Positions 37,717-46,481 of a stretch of 64,000 nt of DNA are shown here, piece after piece. The stretch comes from Bacteroidota bacterium. Lineage in GTDB: Bacteria > Bacteroidota > Rhodothermia > Rhodothermales > Rubricoccaceae. The stretch's first letter is position 1; each line of letters begins with the position of its first letter. Where the stretch lies: contig JBCBNX010000009.1 of the NCBI GenBank assembly GCA_039821555.1, forward strand, positions 1 through 64,000, read 5' to 3'. The notes below the pieces were generated by a model. It was not told where the DNA came from. It made no database searches and saw only the letters and a program-made list of their open reading frames with translations. The translations under genes and the position numbers were made by a program.

Positions 37717-39177
37717 TCACTGGGCTACGACGAGGCGGCGCGTGACGCGCTCGCTGCCGAGGTCGAGCCGCGCGAAGTAGAGCCCGGCGGGGAGCCCGCG
37801 GGCCGCGAAGCGGGCCTCGACGACCTGCCCCGGCTGCATCGGCGTCGCGTTGAGCAGCGTGGCGACGGGACGGCCGAGCACGTCGAACACCTGAAGCGTC
37901 GCGCGGCCCGCCGCGGCGGTCTCGACACGCAGCGTCGTGGCTCCGCGGAAGGGATTCGGCCCCTGGAGGTCGAGCGCGATGGCGCGTCCGGCGAGGCCGT
38001 CTTCCTCCGTGGTCGTCGGGTTGCGCACGAACTGGAAGACCCGGGCCCTCGGCGACCCGAACGGGCTGCTGAGCACATAGAGCTCGTTGTCGGCGTCCAC
38101 ACCGAACGAAGTCGGGTTGGGGACAGACGCGATGCGCGCGTTCGAGACCTCGTCGAGGTTGCGCACGTCGAGCGCCCAAACGTTGCCCGTCACATAGTCA
38201 CCGTAGATGTAGCGTCCGACGAGTCCGCCGTTGGTGGGCCCGCGGTAGACATGGCCGCCGGTCACCGAAAAGCCCGTATCGTCCCCGTGCGCGTAGACGA
38301 AGACCGGGTCAACTTGGCCTTCGAAGTCACAGTTGCGCGACGGCTCGTAGCACGCAAACCCTTCTTTTCGGTCCCAGCCGTAGTTCCCCCCGTTGACGAC
38401 GCGGTTGATCTCTTCGAAGGCGTTCTGCCCGACGTCGGCCGTCCAGAGGTAGTCCGTGACAGGGTCGAACGAGAAGCGCCAGGGGTTGCGGAGGCCGTAG
38501 GCATAGATCTCGTCGCGTTCGAGGCCGTCGGTCGGGGCGAAGGGGTTGTCCTCGGGGATGCCGTAGGGGGCCCCGGCCGGGACATCGTCCACGTCGATGC
38601 GGAGGATGGAGCCGAGCAGCGTGGTCGGGTCCTCGCCGTTCTCCTCGGGGTCCCCGCCCAGTCCACCATCGCCGAGGGCGATGTAGAAGAGCCCGTCGGG
38701 GCCGAAGGCGATCTGGCCTGCGTTGTGGTTCTGGAAGGGCTGCGCAACCGAGAGGAGGACGCGCTCGCTGGCGGGGTCTGCGGCGGTTGGGTCGCTGGCC
38801 GAGCGGGCGTACTCCGCGACGATGGTGCGGATAGGCGACGGCGTCGTGTAGTAGACGAAGAAGCGGCCGTTGTCGGCATAGTCGGGGTGGAAGGCGAGGC
38901 CGAGCAGGCCCAGTTCGCCTCCCGCGAAGACGCGATCGCGGATGTCGAGGAACGGGGCGGCGTCGCTGCCATCGCCTGAGCGGCTGAAGGTCACGATGCG
39001 CCCCTGCTGCTCGACGAGGTAGAGCCGGTCCGGGTCGGCGTTGTCGTGCTGGAGATCGACGGCGAAGCCGAAGCTAGCCTCGGTGAAGACCTCCTGGGTG
39101 AGATAGAGGTCTTGGGCCATCGCAGGCGAGGCCGCGAGGACGAGGAGCAGCGACAGAATGCGGAGCAACGAGCGCAT
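37717..39177 (-). CDS. PQQ-dependent sugar dehydrogenase with T9SS sorting domain
   Basis: The 486-residue protein has a signal peptide (MRSLLRILSLLLVLAASPAMAQ). A six-bladed GSDH/HHIP-type propeller follows: GELGLLGLAFHPDYADNGRF, QNHNAGQIAFGPDGLFYIAL, GDGGLGGDPEENGEDPTTLL, LRNPWRFSFDP and DVGQNAFEEIN. The last 80 residues (PNPFRGATTLRVE...RLVVAQ) form a Por-type sorting domain, predicting export through the type IX system. The family oxidises aldoses or sorbosone with PQQ. It is divergent from the DUF1684 gene. PQQ use is a family inference. Confidence 0.9.
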   Translation of the reverse strand: MRSLLRILSLLLVLAASPAMAQDLYLTQEVFTEASFGFAVDLQHDNADPDRLYLVEQQGRIVTFSRSGDGSDAAPFLDIRDRVFAGGELGLLGLAFHPDYADNGRFFVYYTTPSPIRTIVAEYARSASDPTAADPASERVLLSVAQPFQNHNAGQIAFGPDGLFYIALGDGGLGGDPEENGEDPTTLLGSILRIDVDDVPAGAPYGIPEDNPFAPTDGLERDEIYAYGLRNPWRFSFDPVTDYLWTADVGQNAFEEINRVVNGGNYGWDRKEGFACYEPSRNCDFEGQVDPVFVYAHGDDTGFSVTGGHVYRGPTNGGLVGRYIYGDYVTGNVWALDVRNLDEVSNARIASVPNPTSFGVDADNELYVLSSPFGSPRARVFQFVRNPTTTEEDGLAGRAIALDLQGPNPFRGATTLRVETAAAGRATLQVFDVLGRPVATLLNATPMQPGQVVEARFAARGLPAGLYFARLDLGSERVTRRLVVAQ

Positions 39178-39288
39178 AGCGGGAGGCAAAGCAGGAGGAA
39201 AAGCCGAGGGACACAATCTGGGGGGCGGGCTGAACGTCTCGGCACGCTGCGGGTTCTACGCGCCACCGCTCGTCCATGCCCACCCTCG

Positions 39289-39930
39289 ATGCCAGCGCTC
39301 TCCCGCTTCGTTCTGCTCCTCTGTGTTGGGGTGCTCTCCGCCGGGGTGCTCCACGGCTGCTCGGAGCCGCCCCCGCCCGAACCGCTCCCGCTCGACCGCT
39401 TGCGCGCGGAGTGGGACGCGGCCCTCGTCCGCAAGGACAGCCTCTTCCGGTCAGCCGCCTCCCCGTTGCTCCCGGCGGACACGGCGGCCTTCGACGGCCT
39501 GCCGCACTTCGCCTACGACTCGACCTTCGCCTTTCGTCCGCGCCTCACGCCGACGTTTACCACCGACACGCTGCTGCTGACCACGTCCACGGGCACCGCC
39601 CGCCCGTTCACGCACGCCGGGTTGCTCTCGTTCACCTACGACGGGCGCCCATTCCAGCTCACGGCCTTCGAGCCCGTCCTGGGACCTGCCACGCTCTTCA
39701 TCCCGTTCCGCGACGCCACCAGCGGGCGCACGACCTACGGGGCGGGCCGCTACCTCGAACTGCGCTCCCAGCCCGACGGGCGCTACGTGCTCGACTTCAA
39801 CTTCGCCACGACGCCGTATTGCGCCTTCAACCCGGCGTACGTCTGCCCGCTACCGCCCGCCGAAAACTTGCTGCCGTTTGAGGTCAACGCCGGCGAGCGC
39901 GTTGAGGGCTCGCTCGACCTAGCTGGGTAG
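39289..39930 (+). CDS. DUF1684 lipoprotein
   Basis: The 213-residue protein begins MPALSRFVLLLCVGVLSAG with lipobox VLHGC. It has the DUF1684 core RPFTHAGLLSFTYDG, LFIPFRDATSGRTTYGAGRY, YVLDFNFATTPYCAFNPAYV and CPLPPAENLLPFEVNAGER. The function of the domain is unknown; the conserved NFA..PYCA..P motif is kept. The ATG at 39289 gives a proper signal peptide. Confidence 0.88.
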   Translation: MPALSRFVLLLCVGVLSAGVLHGCSEPPPPEPLPLDRLRAEWDAALVRKDSLFRSAASPLLPADTAAFDGLPHFAYDSTFAFRPRLTPTFTTDTLLLTTSTGTARPFTHAGLLSFTYDGRPFQLTAFEPVLGPATLFIPFRDATSGRTTYGAGRYLELRSQPDGRYVLDFNFATTPYCAFNPAYVCPLPPAENLLPFEVNAGERVEGSLDLAG

Positions 39931-39948
39931 ACTACGGCGCTGGCTACA

Positions 39949-40851
39949 CTACGGCGCGAGCGTCGTCAGTTGTCCGGTCTCAATGTTGGCGCGGAAGACC
40001 TGCGTGTCGAAGAGCAGACGGAGTGCCTGGAGCCCGGACCCACTCTCCAAGTCGATCTCGACGGTGCGCTCGACGGTTTGCTGGTCTGTGACCGCGCCGC
40101 CGACTTCGCGGGAGTACGTTGCCCGGTATGCGCCGGTGATGCGCCCCGTCGCCTCGCCGGCCCAGCCGTCGCGCCCATCGCTAGGGCCACGCACGTCCTC
40201 GATGGTGAGGACGAGGGTGAAGTTGGTCCCAGCGAACACGTTGTCGTCTCGCGCGATGCGGTCGAGCCCCGAGAGCGTCAGCGTGCCGTTGACGGTGAGC
40301 GCCGCCGCATCGAGGTCGGTGACCGTGAGGCTGCCCTGCATGTTGGTGAGGCGACTGCTGCTGCCCGGGAGGTCGCGGTCGCTGGTACCGCTCGTGACAG
40401 CGACCTGGAGAGACGTAGCCCGGTCATTGGGCGCGTCGAACGACGAAATGAGGCGGCCGTCGGACGTCAGGAAGTTGAGCGTGTAGGTGCGGCGGATGTC
40501 GGCGAAGAAGTCGGCATCGCGGCTGCCGCGGCGGCCGTCGGCGGTGACGCGCCAGGTGACGGCCGGGCCGTCGTAGCGGTAGGTGCGCGTGACACCGCTG
40601 GCCGAATACATCAGCGGCGCCGAAGCGGGCGAGATCGCCTCCACGCGTGCGAGCGCGAGGTCCGCGACGACGTCGAGCGCCCCGTTGGTGTGGAGCGCGA
40701 GCGCATTAGCCACCGAGAGCGCTACATCCTCGACGAGGGTCTCAGGCGGCGGCTCGTCATCGGACGCGGTGTCACAGCCCACGAGCAGGCTAAGCGCGAA
40801 CAGGCCGAGGAGCACGGACAGCCACGTTGCATGCAGGCGGTGCAGCAACAT
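39949..40851 (-). CDS. hypothetical lipoprotein
   Basis: About 300 residues (308 if the ATG at 40875 is used), with a signal peptide and lipobox SLLVGC followed by an acidic linker (DTASDDEPPPE). The remainder is beta-rich with no recognised family. A good extended -10-like sequence on the minus strand (TGG-TATACT, -10 box at 41003-41008) lies about 150 bp upstream of the start. Function unknown. Confidence 0.72.
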   Translation of the reverse strand: MLLHRLHATWLSVLLGLFALSLLVGCDTASDDEPPPETLVEDVALSVANALALHTNGALDVVADLALARVEAISPASAPLMYSASGVTRTYRYDGPAVTWRVTADGRRGSRDADFFADIRRTYTLNFLTSDGRLISSFDAPNDRATSLQVAVTSGTSDRDLPGSSSRLTNMQGSLTVTDLDAAALTVNGTLTLSGLDRIARDDNVFAGTNFTLVLTIEDVRGPSDGRDGWAGEATGRITGAYRATYSREVGGAVTDQQTVERTVEIDLESGSGLQALRLLFDTQVFRANIETGQLTTLAP

Positions 40852-41204
40852 CCGGCGAAACAGGCAGACAGTCATGATGGCGGCGATTTGGACGGTGCGG
40901 AGGGACCTCGTCGGAGCCAGCAGAGCGGGAGCAGTATGATGCCCTGGGTGGGCACTCAGCCAGTCAGCAGCACGCGCCCCGCGACGCGTGCGTTCTGCGG
41001 CAAGTATACCATATTTGAGCGGCTCTGCCGAGGGTGACTGCGTTACCCTTATCCCTGGACCAGGCTCGTTCGTGAAAATCGCCCCGCGCGGGAGCGCCTC
41101 GCGTGGCGGCGCCTATATTGGCAGCGGTTGGTTTATCGACCACTCGGTGGCGTCCCTGCGACGCACCGATGTTCGTTCTCTCACATACGCGCGCGGGTGT
41201 CCAC

Positions 41205-41450
41205 GAAGACCGATCCAGTCGGCTTCGGGATGAAAAGGGAATCCGGTGCGAACGTGCAGGCCGCATGGTGCCCACCCAGTTGGGATCCACGCGCTCGCCG
41301 TTCCAAGCCGGAGCTGTGCCCGCAACTGTAAGCGGTCGGCTGCCGCTGCGGACGCGTCGTCCACTGCCCCACACGGGGCTGGGAAGGACGGCGCTGAGGC
41401 GGACGAGCCTGAGGACCGTGAGCCAGGAGACCTGCCCGTGCGCCCACGCC
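41205..41450 (+). ncRNA. cobalamin riboswitch
   Basis: The conserved blocks occur in order: AAAAGGGAATCCGGTGCGAA (from 41234), GAGCTGTGCCCGCAACTGTA (from about 41311), a CACTG...GGGAAGG stem, and the B12 box AGCCAGGAGACCTGCC (41421-41436). The element lies upstream of a BtuB-type receptor, the classic regulon, and is followed by a terminator hairpin just before the start codon. High adenosylcobalamin should shut off the operon. The outer stem boundaries are approximate. Confidence 0.94.
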
Positions 41451-41575
41451 CCCCCTACCTCCGGGACCAGAGGTGTCTGGCGTCATCGGCCCCACCGGCT
41501 CACGTGCGGCGCGCTCGCGCAGTGTCACCCGGTGTGGCGTGCCCTATCCACGCGAGGGCGCGCCCGGTCCGTGCG

Positions 41576-41606
41576 ACCCGACCTCTCCCTGAGGCCGGGT
41601 TTTTTC
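41576..41606 (+). terminator. riboswitch-linked terminator hairpin
   Basis: ACCCGACCTC (41576-41585), loop TCCCT and GAGGCCGGGT (41591-41600) form a 10-bp stem with one A-C mismatch, running into TTTTTT. It sits between the cobalamin aptamer and the GTG at 41607, consistent with transcriptional control. The T-run abuts the chosen start codon. Confidence 0.8.
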
Positions 41607-43634
41607 GTGCCCGTGCGCCACGCTATCGCCGCCCTACTCCTCTTCCTCGCGCTCCCACTCGTCGGGACGGCGCAGGTGATGCCGCGCGACACGCTTGGCG
41701 CCTCTCCCACGCTGCGCGACTCGCTCGGCACGGTGACCGTGACTGCCACGCGCACGCCGACTGCACCGCCTGAAGCCCCCGGCCGCGTGACCGTGCTCAC
41801 CCGCGCCGACGTCGCTGCCACAGGCAGCGCTAGCGTGGCCGACCTCCTCGACGCCCGCAGCGGCGCGTTCCTCCGGCGCTATGGCCCCGGCGGCCTCGCC
41901 AGCCTCTCGCTGCGCGGCACCGGCGCATCGCAGACGCTCATCCTCCTCGACGGCCACCGCATCGCCGATCCGCAGCTCGGACAGCTCGACCTCTCGCTGC
42001 TGCCCGCTGTGCTCTTCGAGCAGGTCGAGGTCGTCCACGGCCCGGGCAGCGCGCTCCACGGCACCGACGGGCTCGGCGGCGTGGTCAACCTCCGCACGGG
42101 CGGTTCGGGACGCCAAGTTCGAGCCTACGGCGAGGCCAGCGCGTGGGGCGCACGCACCGCTGGGCTGCTCGTCCGCGACGAGGTCGCCCTACCCACCACC
42201 GCATTGGGCGGCGTTCTCGGAGACGGCGCCCGCTTCGGCGTGCTCGCCGTCGCCGACGTGACCACGCAGGAGGGCGACTATGCCTACTTCGACCCGACGC
42301 GCTTCGACAACGAGACGGGCACCTCGGGGCTATGGCTTCGCCGCGAGGACACCGACGAGCAGCGCCGCAGCCTGCTCGCGCGCTTTCACCTCGACACCGA
42401 GCGCACGCGCTCCAGCCTCGGCGTGTGGCACAGCGCGGCCGAGCGCGGCCTCTTCGCCTTCGGCGGCACCCGCGGCGAGCGCCAGTGGGACGAGCACCTC
42501 CGCATCTGGACCGACCACACGCACCGCTTTGGTGCGACGCAGCTCCGCGTCGGCGCGCTCGTCCAGGAGGGCCGCCTCCGCTTCCTCGGCGGCGGCGTGG
42601 ACGACACGGGAGCCACGCGGACCCTCTCGACGCAGGCGAGCCTCCAGCGCCCGTTCGCGGTGCGCCTCCCCGTGGACGGCGTCTGGACGCTGACCGCCGG
42701 CGGCCACGCGACGTTCGGCCAGGCCTCACACCCGCAGCTCCGCGAGGACGCTGCCGACCGGAACCTCGCCGCCCACCTCAGCGCCGTCGGCGACTACGGG
42801 CGCGTGCGGCTCTTCCCGGCGCTCCGCTACGACGCCGTGCGCGCTGCCGACCAGGATTCGAGCGCGACGCTGACGGCGCTCAGCCCGGCGCTCGGCCTCA
42901 ACGTCCAGCCGCTCGCGCGCGCCCCTCTCTACCTCAAGGCGAGCGCCCGCCGCGCCTTCCGCGCGCCCACCTTCAACGACCGCTTCTGGGGCTCCGTCGG
43001 CGACCCGGCGCTGCGCCCCGAGCGCGGCACGAGCCTCGACGCGGGGGCCGCGCTCGCCATTCGTCGCCCGATCGCGGAGGACGCGGCGCTGCACCTTGAC
43101 GCGGAAGCGTCGTGGTTCGCGAGCCGCATTCGCGACCAGATCGCCTGGCGGCCGGGCAACGATTTCGTGTGGCGACCGGGCAACGTTGGCCGCGTGGAGA
43201 CGCGCGGGTGGGAGCTGTCGGGGGCCGTCCGCTATACCCGCGCTGGGCGCACCGTGGAGGCGCGCGGCCTCGTCACGCTCACCGACGCACGCGACCGCTC
43301 CAACCCCGAGTCCAGCAGCTTCGACCAGCCGCTCCTCTACGTCCCCGATGCCCAGGTGAAAGCCGGTCTCGGCGGCGGCACCGACCTCCTCCGCGTCGAC
43401 GTCGACGTGCGGCACACGGGGCGGCGCTACCACACATCCGACGGCTCACAGTCACTCGCGCCCCTCACCGTGGTCGATGTACAGGCACGCAGCCGCGTCG
43501 TGCTCTCCCAGCACGTCGCCGCCACGCTCGCGCTCCGCCTGGACAACGCCGCCGACCTCCGCTACGCCGTCGTCCGCCGCTTCCCGATGCCCCCGCGCCA
43601 CCTCACCCTCCGCCTCGCCCTCGACATCCGCTAG
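41607..43634 (+). CDS. btuB: TonB-dependent cobalamin receptor, BtuB-like
   Basis: The 675-residue protein has a signal peptide (HAIAALLLFLALPLVGTAQ) and a TonB-box-like TVTVTATR. The plug domain has GRVTVLTRADVA, GPGGLASLSLRGTGASQTLI, DGHRIADPQ and VEVVHGPGSALHGTDGLGGV. A C-terminal beta-barrel of about 22 strands ends MPPRHLTLRLALDIR. It sits under a cobalamin riboswitch, so the ligand is very likely vitamin B12 or another corrinoid. It starts at GTG right after the terminator hairpin; an upstream open frame to 41103 runs through the riboswitch and is not coding. Confidence 0.92.
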   Translation: MPVRHAIAALLLFLALPLVGTAQVMPRDTLGASPTLRDSLGTVTVTATRTPTAPPEAPGRVTVLTRADVAATGSASVADLLDARSGAFLRRYGPGGLASLSLRGTGASQTLILLDGHRIADPQLGQLDLSLLPAVLFEQVEVVHGPGSALHGTDGLGGVVNLRTGGSGRQVRAYGEASAWGARTAGLLVRDEVALPTTALGGVLGDGARFGVLAVADVTTQEGDYAYFDPTRFDNETGTSGLWLRREDTDEQRRSLLARFHLDTERTRSSLGVWHSAAERGLFAFGGTRGERQWDEHLRIWTDHTHRFGATQLRVGALVQEGRLRFLGGGVDDTGATRTLSTQASLQRPFAVRLPVDGVWTLTAGGHATFGQASHPQLREDAADRNLAAHLSAVGDYGRVRLFPALRYDAVRAADQDSSATLTALSPALGLNVQPLARAPLYLKASARRAFRAPTFNDRFWGSVGDPALRPERGTSLDAGAALAIRRPIAEDAALHLDAEASWFASRIRDQIAWRPGNDFVWRPGNVGRVETRGWELSGAVRYTRAGRTVEARGLVTLTDARDRSNPESSSFDQPLLYVPDAQVKAGLGGGTDLLRVDVDVRHTGRRYHTSDGSQSLAPLTVVDVQARSRVVLSQHVAATLALRLDNAADLRYAVVRRFPMPPRHLTLRLALDIR

Positions 43635-43709
43635 GGCTCTTCTCTCCCCCGCTTCTCTTCACCGCCCACCCGTCGCACCGCTGCGACGCACCGCTCAACC
43701 CTACTTCCT

Positions 43710-45023
43710 ATGCGCCTCTTTTCGCTACTCACCCTCCTCCTTCTCACGACCCCGGTCTTCGCCCAGGCGATTGACACGCGCGGCGTCTACGTGCCCAGCC
43801 AAGGGGCCTTCGGCGCCGACAACGCCTCGCTCACCTTCGTCGACCCCGGCGCGGGGAGCGCCTCTGAGATCCTCACGGACCGCGTCTACACGCAGGGCGC
43901 GCAGATCATCGGCGACCGGCTCTACCTCACCGCTGGCAACGACGGCGCGAGCCGCGTGGACGTGATCGACCTCGCCACGAACGCCCAGGTCGCCCAGGTG
44001 ACGGGGAGCCTCACCGAGCTTCGCAACCCGCGCTACCTCGCCGAGGTCGCGCCTGGCAAGGCCTACGTCACCAACCAGACCTATGCCTTCTCGACAACGG
44101 ACCCGGCCTTCGTGAGCGTCCTTGACCTCGCCACGAACACGATCACAGGCAGCATCACGGTAGACCGCCAGCCGGAGGGCGTCGCGGCGGCGGCCGGACG
44201 CGCCTATGTCGCCCTCGGCGGCTTCGGCGAGCGTGACTCTCTTGCTGTGATCGACGTGGCCACGGACGCGCTCGCGGAGTACGTCGACATCGGCTGCCCG
44301 GCGCGGCTCGTCTTTGCTGACAATGAGGACGAGATCTGGGCCGTCTGCGCCGACGAGGTCGTCGTCCTCGCTGCGGCCGACGGCTCAGAGGTGGCGCGCA
44401 TCGCGGCACCGCAGCCCATCGCAGTCGGCTTCGCGCAGGAGGCCACCTACGAGCCGCTCACGAACACGCTCCTCACGGTCGTCGCTGGCGGCGTGCTCAT
44501 CTTCGACACGGAGCGCAACGTGCTGGACGGCTCGGCCGTGATCACCGGCGACGCCGCGATCTCAGCCGTGGCGCTCGATCCCGAGGGCGAGGTGGTCTAC
44601 GCGGGCCGCCCTGACATCGCCAACCCGTTCAGCGCGGCGGGCACCGTCACCGTCCACACGATCGACGGGCAGCAAGTGGCGAGCTACCCGAGCGGCATCT
44701 ACCCGACCTACGCTGCTGCCTACGTCGTGACCTCGGTGTCGAACGAGAGCGACCAGCCAAACGCTGCGCCCGCGCTCGCCGCCTACCCGAACCCGTTCGC
44801 GGACGCGGCCACGGTCGCGCTCACCCTAGACGAGGCCGCGACGGTGCAACTCACGGTCTACGACGTGCTCGGCCGCGCTGTGGCCCACCTAGCGGACGGT
44901 CCGGTGGCCGCCGGGACACAGACGTTCCGCTTCGACGGCCGCGGGCTACCCGCCGGCCGCTACGTCGCCCGCGTTGTGACGGGCGGCACCGTGCAGACGC
45001 TCCCGCTCACCCTCGCCCGCTAG
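43710..45023 (+). CDS. BtuG-like beta-propeller surface protein with T9SS sorting domain
   Basis: The 437-residue protein has a signal peptide (MRLFSLLTLLLLTTPVFAQ). About seven YncE/DUF5074-type blades follow (SRVDVIDLATNAQVAQVTGS, AYVTNQTYAFS, FVSVLDLATNTITGSITVDR, DSLAVIDVATDALAEYV). The C-terminal Por sorting domain is AYPNPFADAATVALTLDE...LPLTLAR. In Bacteroides, BtuG is a propeller lipoprotein that binds B12 tightly and pairs with BtuB. Here the propeller follows btuB by 75 bp in the same riboswitch-controlled unit. The B12-binding role is inferred from that context. Confidence 0.82.
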   Translation: MRLFSLLTLLLLTTPVFAQAIDTRGVYVPSQGAFGADNASLTFVDPGAGSASEILTDRVYTQGAQIIGDRLYLTAGNDGASRVDVIDLATNAQVAQVTGSLTELRNPRYLAEVAPGKAYVTNQTYAFSTTDPAFVSVLDLATNTITGSITVDRQPEGVAAAAGRAYVALGGFGERDSLAVIDVATDALAEYVDIGCPARLVFADNEDEIWAVCADEVVVLAAADGSEVARIAAPQPIAVGFAQEATYEPLTNTLLTVVAGGVLIFDTERNVLDGSAVITGDAAISAVALDPEGEVVYAGRPDIANPFSAAGTVTVHTIDGQQVASYPSGIYPTYAAAYVVTSVSNESDQPNAAPALAAYPNPFADAATVALTLDEAATVQLTVYDVLGRAVAHLADGPVAAGTQTFRFDGRGLPAGRYVARVVTGGTVQTLPLTLAR

Positions 45024-45028
45024 TCGCT

Positions 45029-45271
45029 GTGTCCCTCCGCATCGACCGCTGCTACTGCTTCCAGCAGACCTTCGCCTGCCTGAAGGACATCGCTGCCGCC
45101 ACCGGGGCCGACTCGGTGGCGGCGCTCCAGGCGCACGTCACGTTCGGGCAAAAGTGCAAGCTGTGCCACCCCTACGCCCGGCGTATGCTCCAGACCGGCG
45201 AGACGGTCTTCCACGAGATCATCCGCGACGACGGTACCCAGAGCGACGGCACCCAGAGCGACGGCCCCTAA
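45029..45271 (+). CDS. small BFD-like [2Fe-2S] protein
   Basis: The 80-residue protein starts at GTG. Its four Cys ligands are placed as in bacterioferritin-associated ferredoxin domains: C-x-C in DRCYCFQQTFACLKDIA and C-x-x-C in FGQKCKLCHPYARRML. The tail is a near-perfect tandem repeat DGTQSDGTQSDGP. It is 5 bp after the BtuG-like gene, so it is very likely in the cobalamin operon. It might supply electrons for corrinoid reduction, which is inference. Confidence 0.8.
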   Translation: MSLRIDRCYCFQQTFACLKDIAAATGADSVAALQAHVTFGQKCKLCHPYARRMLQTGETVFHEIIRDDGTQSDGTQSDGP

Positions 45272-45450
45272 GAACCGACACCGGATGGGGCCGCCGAGGC
45301 CGCAGCCCGGTAGGCGTGCAGCGCGATTCCAGCCTGATTCTAGAGCCTATTTTCAGGCCACGCTGAAACGATTTAGGCACATCGCTCGTTGCAACAAACA
45401 TTCGAGCGCCTGTACCGCTCCGTCGTTTCTCTGTCTCGCCGTCGTCCCCT

Positions 45451-46194
45451 GTGACCCTCCTCTACGTCTTCCCGCACCCCGACGATGAGTCCTTCGGCCC
45501 TGGCCCCGCCATGGCGCGGCACGCACGCGAGGGGCACGCCGTCCATCTGCTCACGCTCACGCGGGGCGGCGCTACGAAGCAGCGGCACACCTACGGCTAC
45601 TCCGTCGAGGAGATGGGCGCCATCCGGGAGCGGGAGACGCTCGCCGCCGCCGAGGCCCTCGGCTGCACCTCGGCGACCGTCCTAGACTTCCCTGACAGCG
45701 GCCTCGCCGACCTCGACCCGCGCCCGCTCGAAGCGGCCATCCGGGACGCGGTCGAGCGCGTGCGACCCGACGTGCTCGTGACCTACGCCGCGCACGGCAT
45801 CAGCGGCCACCCGGACCACCTCGTCACGCACGCCGTCGTGAAGCGCGTGTTTTGCGAGCTACGGGGACGTGCCGGTGCGCCGCGTCGGCTCGCGCTCTTC
45901 ACGCTCATCGAAGGCGAGATCGTGCGCCCACCCGATCACCTCCAGGGCGTGCCGCGTGCCGACGTAGGCGCCATCGTGACGTTTTCCGACGCGGACCGCC
46001 AGCGCGGCACCGAGGCGTTGCGGTGCTACGAGACCTACCAGTGTGTCGTGGACGAGCACAACCCGCTCAAGCAGGTCGCCAGCGGCGTTCCGTTCGTGCT
46101 CTTCCAGGAAGACACCGACCGCGTCCTCAGCAACCTCACGGCAGGGTTGACGACGCGGACGGCTCCGCGCGTGGTCACCGGCGTCGGCGTGTGA
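45451..46194 (+). CDS. PIG-L family deacetylase
   Basis: The 247-residue protein begins VTLLYVFPHPDDESFG, with the zinc-binding HPDD at residues 9-12, and has the second metal motif AHGISGHPDHLVTH. The TRGGATKQR loop is typical of the LmbE/BshB group. Members remove acetyl groups from GlcNAc-containing metabolites, for example in bacillithiol or mycothiol synthesis. It starts at GTG. No bshA or bshC is adjacent, so the substrate is open. Confidence 0.92.
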   Translation: MTLLYVFPHPDDESFGPGPAMARHAREGHAVHLLTLTRGGATKQRHTYGYSVEEMGAIRERETLAAAEALGCTSATVLDFPDSGLADLDPRPLEAAIRDAVERVRPDVLVTYAAHGISGHPDHLVTHAVVKRVFCELRGRAGAPRRLALFTLIEGEIVRPPDHLQGVPRADVGAIVTFSDADRQRGTEALRCYETYQCVVDEHNPLKQVASGVPFVLFQEDTDRVLSNLTAGLTTRTAPRVVTGVGV

Positions 46195-46439
46195 CGAGGC
46201 CTACGCCGAAGGCAAAGAGCGCCGAGCCGAGCACGGCCCAGATCACCGGAAACGCCTCGCCGCCAATACGCAGCACCCAGAACTCTGGAAACCCGAACTC
46301 GTCAGCGATCCAGGTGCCGAGGCAGGCTCCGATCAGCCCCACGACGGCTGAGACGAAGCAGCCGCCGAGCGAATGACCTGCGCCCGATGGCACCGCACAC
46401 AGCAGCGATGAGGAGGTAGACGACGAAGCTGCCGAATGT
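46175..46439 (-). pseudogene. broken GlsB/YeaQ/YmgE-like membrane protein gene
   Basis: One frame reads SFVVYLLIAAVCGAIG. The neighbouring frame continues with LGGCFVSAVVGLIGACLGTW, then LFAFGVGLVTRRRR and a stop. Together they would make a small three-helix membrane protein of the transglycosylase-associated type. A shift of one base is needed near 46378-46390, and no start codon precedes the first part. It overlaps the convergent PIG-L gene by 20 bp. A real decay or a sequencing error are both possible. Confidence 0.65.
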
Positions 46440-46481
46440 CCTAGCGTGGTTCGAGAGGTGAGCGAGGGTGGTTGCTCCGAC

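Noticed and set aside
41103..41606. Upstream extension of the btuB reading frame
   Set aside because: It runs through the cobalamin riboswitch and terminator. The signal peptide only starts after 41607.
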